Under the pieces are notes generated by a model. The model was not told the DNA's origin and ran no database searches. It saw only the letters and a list, made by a program, of their open reading frames with translations. A stretch of 64,000 bases of DNA, taken from the NCBI RefSeq assembly GCF_000275725.1, contig NZ_AJTS01000036.1, positions 152,309-216,308 of the forward strand. Reading direction: 5' to 3'. The position numbers and the translations under genes were made by a program. The DNA is from Vreelandella stevensii S18214. Lineage in GTDB: Bacteria; Pseudomonadota; Gammaproteobacteria; Pseudomonadales; Halomonadaceae. Shown piece after piece: positions 58,250-64,000 of this stretch (the stretch's first letter is position 1; every line of letters begins with the position of its first letter).

Positions 58250-59698
58250 ATGAGCCTGCGGATTATTCTACGTATCCTGGGGCTGCTGTTGATGCTGTTC
58301 AGCCTCACCATGCTGCCTCCCATGCTGATGTCGCTGTGGTTTCGCGACGGCGTTTGGCACGCGTTCATGAGCGGCATCGCGATTTCCGTCATCACCGGCC
58401 TGCTGATCTACCTGCCGAATCGCCGGGCGCGCAAGGAGCTGCGCATTCGGGACGGTTTCATCATCGCGGCCATGTTCTGGACCGTGCTGGCACTGTTTGG
58501 CTCGCTGCCGCTGATGCTGTTCGGCGAGGGCTCCCTGAGTATTACCGATGCCGTCTTCGAATCCTTTTCGGGCCTGACCACCACCGGGGCCACGGTCATT
58601 ACCGGCATCGATTTCCTGCCCGAGTCGATCCGCTACTACCGCCAGCAGCTGCAGTGGCTGGGCGGCATGGGCATCGTGGTACTGGCGGTGGCCATCCTGC
58701 CGACCCTGGGGGTCGGGGGCATGGCCCTGTACCGCACGGAAATTCCGGGGCCGCTGAAAGACTCCAAGCTGACGCCGCGCATCACCGAAACCGCCAAGGC
58801 GCTGTGGTATATCTACGCCACCTTGACCTTTGCCTGCTTCGTGGCTTACATGATCGCGGGCATGGATTGGTTCGATGCGCTGGGCCACAGCTTTTCCACC
58901 GTGGCCATCGGCGGATTTTCGACCCATGACCTGAGCATCGGCTATTTCGATAGCGCCGCCATCGAGCTGATCTGCATCAGTTTCATGCTGATTTCGGCGG
59001 TGAGCTTCAGCCTCCACTTCGTGGCCTGGCGCGAGAAGCGCCTGACCCACTATTTTCAGGACCCGGAAGCCCGGTTTCTGCTGCTGTTCCTGGCGGGGCT
59101 GACCGTGATTACCGTCATTACCCTGTGGCTGACCAACACCTACCACGACATCACCGGCCTGCGGCATGCATTGTTCGAGGTCGTCTCCGTGGCTACCACG
59201 GCGGGGTTCGCCGTGGCCGACTTCTCCGGCTGGCCCGGGGCAATTCCGTTTCTGCTGTTCATTGCCGCCTTCGTAGGGGGCTGCTCGGGCTCCACCGCTG
59301 GCGGCATGAAAGTGATCCGCATCATCCTGATTCTCAAGCAGGGCATGCGCGAAGTCATGCGCCTGATTCACCCCAACGCGGTCATTGCGGTGAAGGTCGG
59401 CAAGGTCAGCGTTCCCGACAGCATCGCGCAGGCGGTATGGGGCTTTTTTTCGGCCTATGTCATGCTGTTCTTCCTGATGCTGGTGGGCGTGATGGCCACC
59501 GGCGTGGATCAAGTGACCGCCTGGTCGACGGTGGGCTCGGCGCTCAACAACCTGGGCCCCGCGCTGGGCGAAGCCAGCAGCCACTATGGCGACTTACCCA
59601 GCCTGGCCAAATGGATTCTGGTACTGGCCATGTTGATGGGGCGCCTGGAAATTTTCACCGTCCTGGTGCTCTTTACTCCGGCCTTCTGGCGGCGTTGA
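58250..59698 (+). CDS. trkH: Trk potassium uptake channel TrkH/TrkI
   Basis: A 482-residue membrane protein with four M1-P-M2 units. Selectivity-filter glycines are seen in ESFSGLTTTGATV, HSFSTVAIGGFST, FEVVSVATTAGFAV and LNNLGPALGEASS. The QWLGGMGIVVLAVAILP segment and GGCSGSTAGGMKVIR are typical. Halomonas elongata has two such channels, TrkH and TrkI; which one this matches cannot be told by eye. Confidence 0.95.
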   Translation: MSLRIILRILGLLLMLFSLTMLPPMLMSLWFRDGVWHAFMSGIAISVITGLLIYLPNRRARKELRIRDGFIIAAMFWTVLALFGSLPLMLFGEGSLSITDAVFESFSGLTTTGATVITGIDFLPESIRYYRQQLQWLGGMGIVVLAVAILPTLGVGGMALYRTEIPGPLKDSKLTPRITETAKALWYIYATLTFACFVAYMIAGMDWFDALGHSFSTVAIGGFSTHDLSIGYFDSAAIELICISFMLISAVSFSLHFVAWREKRLTHYFQDPEARFLLLFLAGLTVITVITLWLTNTYHDITGLRHALFEVVSVATTAGFAVADFSGWPGAIPFLLFIAAFVGGCSGSTAGGMKVIRIILILKQGMREVMRLIHPNAVIAVKVGKVSVPDSIAQAVWGFFSAYVMLFFLMLVGVMATGVDQVTAWSTVGSALNNLGPALGEASSHYGDLPSLAKWILVLAMLMGRLEIFTVLVLFTPAFWRR

Positions 59699-59772
59699 TA
59701 CACCACTGAGCCCCGGTACTGACGGCTTGTGTACGTTTTCACCTTTTTATACTTATATATCGAGACTGTTGA

Positions 59773-61017
59773 ATGACCCACGATGACACTACGCGGCCAC
59801 CGACGCCGCCCCTGCCCTCCACTAGCGGCCCGCTGAAAACCGTGACCGTGGCCGACACCTGCTACACCCTGCTGGGCACGGCCCATGTCTCGGCCGAAAG
59901 CGCCGACGACGTGCGCCAATTGATTGCTACCGGCCATTTCGATGCGGTGGCCATCGAGCTGTGTGACGCCCGCCATCACAGCATGGACAACCCCGATGCC
60001 ATGGGCGAGCAGGACCTGTTTCAAGTGTTCAAGCAGGGTAAGGCCGGCATGGTCGCCGCCAGCCTGGCGCTGGGGGCCTTCCAGCAGCGTATCGCCGAGC
60101 AGTCAGGCATCCAGCCGGGGGCCGAAATGCGCGCGGCGGTGGATGAGTGCCGTGCTCGCCAACTGCCGCTGCTGCTGGTGGACCGCGATGTGGGCATCAC
60201 GCTCAAGCGCATCTACAGCAACGTGCCCTGGTGGCAGCGCTTCTCGCTGTTTTCCGGGCTGATTGGCAGCGTGCTCTCCCGTCAGGATGTCTCCAAGGAG
60301 GAGATCGAAAAGCTCAAGGAGGGCGATATGCTGGAAGCCACCTTCAGCGAATTCGCAGCGGAATCAGAAACGCTCTACACCCCGCTGATCCGCGAACGCG
60401 ACCGCTATATGGCGCTACGCCTGGCCGAAGAGGCACCTCCCGGGCGCTACTCGAACGTGCTGGTCGTGCTCGGCGCAGGCCACCTGAAAGGCACCGGCGA
60501 GCACCTGGAAACACCGCTACCGGAAAACCCGACCCAGGAGCGGGAATCGCTGGAAGCTACTCCGCCGCCCTCCAAGCTATGGAAAGCCATGCCCTGGCTG
60601 GTCACCGCACTGGTGCTCACCGGCTTTGTGGTCGGTTTTTCGCGTAATACCGAGCTGGGCTGGCAGCTGGTGATGGAGTGGTTCTTGATCAATGGCCTGC
60701 TATCCGGGGGGGCGACCCTGATTGCCCTGGCGCATCCGCTCACCGTGATCGCGACCTTCTTTGCTGCGCCGCTAACGTCGCTCAACCCCACCATTGGCGC
60801 CGGTTTCGTGGCCGCCGGGGTCGAGCTGTACATGCGCAAACCCAAGGTGCGCGATTTCTCCACCCTGCGCCATGACGTGACGCAACTGAAAGGCTGGTGG
60901 AAAAACCGCGTGTCACGCACGCTGCTGGTGTTCATTCTCGCCACGGCAGGCTCGGCCATTGGCACCTGGGTGGCGGGCTTCAGAATTGCCGGAGCGCTGT
61001 TTGGCGGCGCCGCGTGA
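59773..61017 (+). CDS. TraB-domain membrane protein (PrgY-like)
   Basis: A 414-residue protein. The N-terminal TraB/GumN-type domain (about 20-240) has LLGTAHVSAESADDV and AVAIELCDARHHSM, with conserved Glu and His residues suggesting a metalloprotease-like fold. The C-terminal half has three to four predicted helices, including ATFFAAPLTSLNPTIGAGF. PrgY of Enterococcus, a relative, lowers peptide pheromone activity; the bacterial role here is unknown. AT-rich promoter-like bases (TTTTTATACTTATATA) precede it, and its stop overlaps the next gene (GTGA). Confidence 0.88.
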   Translation: MTHDDTTRPPTPPLPSTSGPLKTVTVADTCYTLLGTAHVSAESADDVRQLIATGHFDAVAIELCDARHHSMDNPDAMGEQDLFQVFKQGKAGMVAASLALGAFQQRIAEQSGIQPGAEMRAAVDECRARQLPLLLVDRDVGITLKRIYSNVPWWQRFSLFSGLIGSVLSRQDVSKEEIEKLKEGDMLEATFSEFAAESETLYTPLIRERDRYMALRLAEEAPPGRYSNVLVVLGAGHLKGTGEHLETPLPENPTQERESLEATPPPSKLWKAMPWLVTALVLTGFVVGFSRNTELGWQLVMEWFLINGLLSGGATLIALAHPLTVIATFFAAPLTSLNPTIGAGFVAAGVELYMRKPKVRDFSTLRHDVTQLKGWWKNRVSRTLLVFILATAGSAIGTWVAGFRIAGALFGGAA

Positions 61018-61925
61018 GCCATAGCACCATTCGGCAAGCCCCCTGGCAGGCCGATGCCCTGCTGCTGCTGGTGACCACCTTGGCAGCAGGCGGGTGGATA
61101 TTTTCCAAGGAAGCGCTGGCAGGCATGCCTCCGCTGCTGTTCATCGGCACCCGCTTTCTGCTCGCGGGGGTCATTCTGCTGGGCTTCGCCTGGCCGACGC
61201 TGCGCCATCTGCCGGCCCGGCGTATTCGCCGCGGCCTGCTGGTAGGCGTACTGTTCAGTGCGGCCATCGCCTTCTGGGTGCTGGGGTTGCATCACTCCCA
61301 GCATCTGGGCGAAAGCGCCTTCATCAACAGCTTGGGCATTCTGCTGGTGCCGGTGGTGGCTCGCCTGCTGTTTGGCGACCGTCCCGCCACCAGCACCTGG
61401 GTAGCCCTGCCCGTCGCGCTGACAGGCTTTGCGCTGTTATCGCTGAATGCCGGTTTTCGGGTAGAGGCCAGCCAGCTGCTGATGCTTTGCGCGGCCTTGT
61501 GCTTCGCGCTGCTGATCAACGTCAATACGCGGGTGGTGCGCAATGTGCCTGCACTGTCGTTGACGACGCTGCAGCTGCTTTCCGTGGGCATCGTGTTGAC
61601 CGCTGTTTCATGGGTCGTGGAAGAGCAGACCCTCTCCCTCGATGCCCCAATTCTGGGCTGGTTCCTGGCCAGCGTGCTGCTGGCCAGCTCACTGCGGTTC
61701 TTTCTTCAGATCAAGGCGCAGGGCATGACCACACCGAGTCATGCAGCGGTCATTCTGATGCTGGAGGCGGTCTGGACGGCGCTGCTGGCCGCCTGGTGGT
61801 TCAACGAAACCATGTCGGCACTTCAGCTCACCGGCTGCGCGCTGATTTTCACGGCCCTGCTGATCAACCGCTGGTACTGGGTGCGCAAGGTGCTGTTGCG
61901 CTGGCTACCCGGCGCCAGGCCCTGA
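61014..61925 (+). CDS. EamA/DMT-family transporter (GTG start)
   Basis: A 303-residue membrane protein with ten predicted helices and two EamA repeats, for example LFIGTRFLLAGVILLGF in the first half and AAVILMLEAVWTALLAAWW in the second. The family exports metabolites or amino acids. The start GTG at 61014 overlaps the TraB-protein stop, so the two are translationally coupled. Its stop codon directly abuts the stop of the convergent DTW gene (TGATCA), leaving no room for a terminator. Confidence 0.87.
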   Translation: MSHSTIRQAPWQADALLLLVTTLAAGGWIFSKEALAGMPPLLFIGTRFLLAGVILLGFAWPTLRHLPARRIRRGLLVGVLFSAAIAFWVLGLHHSQHLGESAFINSLGILLVPVVARLLFGDRPATSTWVALPVALTGFALLSLNAGFRVEASQLLMLCAALCFALLINVNTRVVRNVPALSLTTLQLLSVGIVLTAVSWVVEEQTLSLDAPILGWFLASVLLASSLRFFLQIKAQGMTTPSHAAVILMLEAVWTALLAAWWFNETMSALQLTGCALIFTALLINRWYWVRKVLLRWLPGARP

Positions 61926-62702
61926 TCAGCGCGGAGTATCCCGCGCCTTTCGGGCCAACAGCCGAGTCATGGCCGCCGTCGGCTCCTCGATCTTGCGGTA
62001 GTAACGGCTCTCGGCGTAGCTGTCGTTGAACACATCGAAGTAGTCGTCCAGCACGCTGGCGGCATTTTCATCACCGCTCTGACGCAGCAGCTCGATGGCC
62101 ACCTCGGCGGTGCACAGGTGGGCTTTCGAGGCGGGCTTGCGCAGCCGGTAGCGGGTTTCGCGCTCGGTGCGCAGCGGCAATACCGGCAGCGTGTCCAGGT
62201 AAGGGCTCTTGCGGAACATGCGCCGGGCCTGTCGCCAGGTGCCGTCCAGAATGATGAAGACTGGAATACGCGACTGCTGCTTGACCGCTTGGACGGCCTC
62301 CAGCCCCACCACCCGCTCCGCGTAATCCGGCTGGTCGTCAGGAAAAATCACGAACGGCGCATAGCGCGGGTCTTGCAGCAGTGCGGCCAGCTTCTCGTCC
62401 GGCGCCGTGCGATACCAGGTAAATACCCGAGTGTTGGTCAGCACATCGCCAATCAGGCGGCCGGTATTGGTCGGCTTGAAGTGCTCGATGGAGTGGGTCA
62501 GCAGCCACACCTGAGCGTCACTCTCTGCCTTGATCTGATAAGGGCACAGGCAGTTCAACTCGGGCAGATTGCATCCTTCGCAGCGCTTGACGAAGCTGCC
62601 GCGCGCTTTGAATTCGCGCCGCGGCGGCCGCGGGTGCCCCGTGGCCGGGTCGCGGTCGGTCAAGGCGTCATGCTCAGGGGGCAGCGAGGTCGCGTCAGGC
62701 AT
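61926..62702 (-). CDS. DTW-domain tRNA-uridine aminocarboxypropyltransferase
   Basis: A 258-residue protein of the DTW/TDD family, whose E. coli member TapT (YfiP) uses SAM to make acp3U47 in tRNAs. A probable zinc site has C41, C44, C51 and C53 (RCEGCNLPELNCLC), and the family motif is DGTW at 153-156 within FIILDGTWRQARRM. LRTERETRYRLRKP matches the family. Start 62702 (MPDATSLPPE) has GGAG five bases upstream. It diverges from bioB. Confidence 0.85.
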   Translation of the reverse strand: MPDATSLPPEHDALTDRDPATGHPRPPRREFKARGSFVKRCEGCNLPELNCLCPYQIKAESDAQVWLLTHSIEHFKPTNTGRLIGDVLTNTRVFTWYRTAPDEKLAALLQDPRYAPFVIFPDDQPDYAERVVGLEAVQAVKQQSRIPVFIILDGTWRQARRMFRKSPYLDTLPVLPLRTERETRYRLRKPASKAHLCTAEVAIELLRQSGDENAASVLDDYFDVFNDSYAESRYYRKIEEPTAAMTRLLARKARDTPR

Positions 62703-62807
62703 CTGCGCTCCAGTGGTGATCAAAGGGCGCAGAGTATAAAGCAGGCCGTGCACCGTGACGAATGTTCCCTTCCCCCGCCCTCCAGTAAACCAACCAATCA
62801 TTAAAAG

Positions 62808-62870
62808 TTGACACCCTTGACATCTCACCGCTAGAGTCCTGTCAACTTTCAAATTAAAAAAGGTTTACCC
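62808..62870 (+). promoter_or_regulatory. bioB promoter with candidate BirA operator
   Basis: TTGACA (62808-62813), 18 bases, then TAGAGT (62832-62837) form a likely promoter; a second TTGACA is at 62817. Downstream, CTGTCAACT (62839-62847), a 14-base AT-rich spacer and GGTTTACCC (62862-62870) resemble the BirA operator (TTGTAAACC and GGTTTACAA halves) at 6 and 7 of 9 positions. The right half touches the start codon. BirA control is inferred. Confidence 0.5.
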
Positions 62871-63959
62871 GTGACCACTCACACGACGGCTTCTCACTCG
62901 GCTGACGCCGCTCCGCGCCATGACTGGACCCTCGAGGAAATCGACGCGCTATTTGCGTTGCCCTTCAACGACCTGCTGTTTCAGGCCCAGCAGGTGCATC
63001 GGGCACACTTCGATGCCAACGCGGTGCAGGTGTCTACCCTGCTGTCGATCAAGACCGGGGCCTGCCCGGAAGACTGCAAGTACTGCCCCCAGTCGGGTCA
63101 CTACAACACTCAGTTGGAAAAAGAGAAGCTGCTGGAAATAGAGAAAGTGGTGGCCCAAGCCAAGGCCGCCAAAGAGGCGGGCGCCAGCCGCTTCTGCATG
63201 GGAGCGGCCTGGCGCAGCCCCCGGGACAAGGATCTGCTGGCGGTGGAAGAGATGGTGCGCCAAGTGAAAGCGCTGGGGCTCGAAACCTGCATGACGCTGG
63301 GCATGGTCGATGGTGAACAGGCCACCCGGCTGGCCGCTGCGGGGCTGGACTACTACAACCACAACCTCGACACCTCCCCCGACTACTACGGCGAGATCAT
63401 CACCACGCGCACCTACAGCGACCGCCTGGAAACCCTGGCCACCGTGCGCGATGCCGGTATGAAGGTGTGTTCTGGCGGTATTCTCGGCATGGGCGAAGGC
63501 GCCCAGGATCGCAGCGCGCTGCTGCAACAGCTGGCCAGGCTCTCCCCGCATCCTGAGTCGGTGCCGATCAACATGCTGGTAAAGGTGCCGGGCACCCCGC
63601 TGGAAAACGCGGAGGACCTGGACCCGCTGACGTTCATCCGCGCCATTGCCGTGGCGCGCATCATGATGCCCCAGAGCCATGTGCGCCTCTCGGCAGGCCG
63701 CGAGCAGATGAGCGAATCCACCCAGGCGCTTGCCTTTCTGGCCGGTGCCAACTCGATCTTCTACGGCGACAAGCTGTTGACCACCGGCAACCCCCAAGCA
63801 GAGCGCGACCGCGCGCTGTTTGCCAAGCTGGGCCTGCACCCCGAGCGCCGCGACACCTGCGAAGACGACACGCAGCATAGCGAGCGGCTGGCCCAGCAGG
63901 CTCAGCGCAATGCCCAGGCCGAACGCGCTGCGGCACTGGCGGTGGATGCCAGTGTCTGA
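62871..63959 (+). CDS. bioB: Biotin synthase (GTG start)
   Basis: A 362-residue radical-SAM enzyme inserting sulfur into dethiobiotin. The [4Fe-4S] site is C65, C69 and C72 in [26 protein letters not shown] and [12 protein letters not shown] follow, and the arginine of [10 protein letters not shown] lies at the second cluster. The GTG at 62871 directly follows the operator-like sequence, with AAAGG serving as ribosome site. The C-terminus (after TCEDD) is an Ala-rich extension. It overlaps bioF by 14 bases. Confidence 0.96.
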   Translation: MTTHTTASHSADAAPRHDWTLEEIDALFALPFNDLLFQAQQVHRAHFDANAVQVSTLLSIKTGACPEDCKYCPQSGHYNTQLEKEKLLEIEKVVAQAKAAKEAGASRFCMGAAWRSPRDKDLLAVEEMVRQVKALGLETCMTLGMVDGEQATRLAAAGLDYYNHNLDTSPDYYGEIITTRTYSDRLETLATVRDAGMKVCSGGILGMGEGAQDRSALLQQLARLSPHPESVPINMLVKVPGTPLENAEDLDPLTFIRAIAVARIMMPQSHVRLSAGREQMSESTQALAFLAGANSIFYGDKLLTTGNPQAERDRALFAKLGLHPERRDTCEDDTQHSERLAQQAQRNAQAERAAALAVDASV

Positions 63960-64000
63960 GGCGTGGCAGCAGCGTTTGGCAAGCGCCCGCGACCAGCGGG
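63946..64000 (+). CDS. bioF: 8-amino-7-oxononanoate synthase, N-terminal fragment (runs off the window)
   Basis: An ATG at 63946 (or GTG at 63952) inside the end of bioB opens a frame running off the window: [18 protein letters not shown]. This resembles the start of BioF, which condenses pimeloyl-ACP with alanine, and bioB-bioF is the usual order. Only 18 codons are visible, so the call rests mainly on position. Confidence 0.65.
   Translation, partial: MPVSEAWQQRLASARDQR

Overview
The window reads as chromosomal DNA of a high-G+C gammaproteobacterium, most likely a Halomonas-like member of the Halomonadaceae. This is inferred from two things. The housekeeping gene order is Pseudomonas-like: tRNA-Leu, queA, tgt, yajC, secD, secF, suhB, trmJ, cysE, iscR, iscS, iscA, ndk, rlmN, pilF, rodZ, ispG, hisS, yfgM, bamB, der. 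Potassium uptake and solute transport genes of the kind found in halophiles also occur. No rRNA, CRISPR array, transposase, integrase or phage gene was seen. No gene-free stretch exceeds about 300 bases; the longest is about 280 bases, between the giant surface-protein gene and tRNA-Leu.

Bases 1-18700 are an accessory catabolic region made of two modules that converge near 10000. The left module has a FadR-type GntR regulator and a histone-deacetylase-fold amidohydrolase on the minus strand. Diverging from them are a peptide-type ABC transporter, an FAD 2-hydroxyacid dehydrogenase and a HisC-like aminotransferase. The right module, on the minus strand, runs from an ornithine-cyclodeaminase-like dehydrogenase through a complete TRAP transporter and two more deacetylase-fold amidohydrolases to a branched-chain-type aminotransferase. 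An AraC regulator and a RidA-type imine deaminase lie beside it. Each module thus pairs a transporter with amide hydrolase, PLP aminotransferase and redox enzyme. I infer uptake and breakdown of N-acylated amines or amino acids; the substrate is unknown.

Bases 18790-25251 encode one 2153-residue surface or secreted protein. It has a GC-rich 5' part and a much less GC-rich part carrying about twelve diverged repeats of about 120 residues. It lies beside tRNA-Leu(CAA), which starts the conserved housekeeping block.

Bases 25500-45720 hold the housekeeping run: queuosine synthesis, the SecDF-YajC translocase, a SuhB homologue that has lost key metal ligands, TrmJ, CysE, a shortened isc operon without iscU, hscBA or fdx, and the ndk-to-der genes. 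Bases 45850-64000 hold envelope lipoproteins, a DUF815 ATPase, aroE-hemF, tsaC, dprA, a LysM protein, def-fmt-rsmB, dodecin, trkA-trkH, a TraB-domain protein, an EamA transporter, a DTW-domain tRNA-modifying enzyme and the start of a biotin operon (bioB, bioF). The most unusual items are the twin amidohydrolase modules, the mosaic repeat protein, the probably inactive SuhB and the scaffold-less isc operon.
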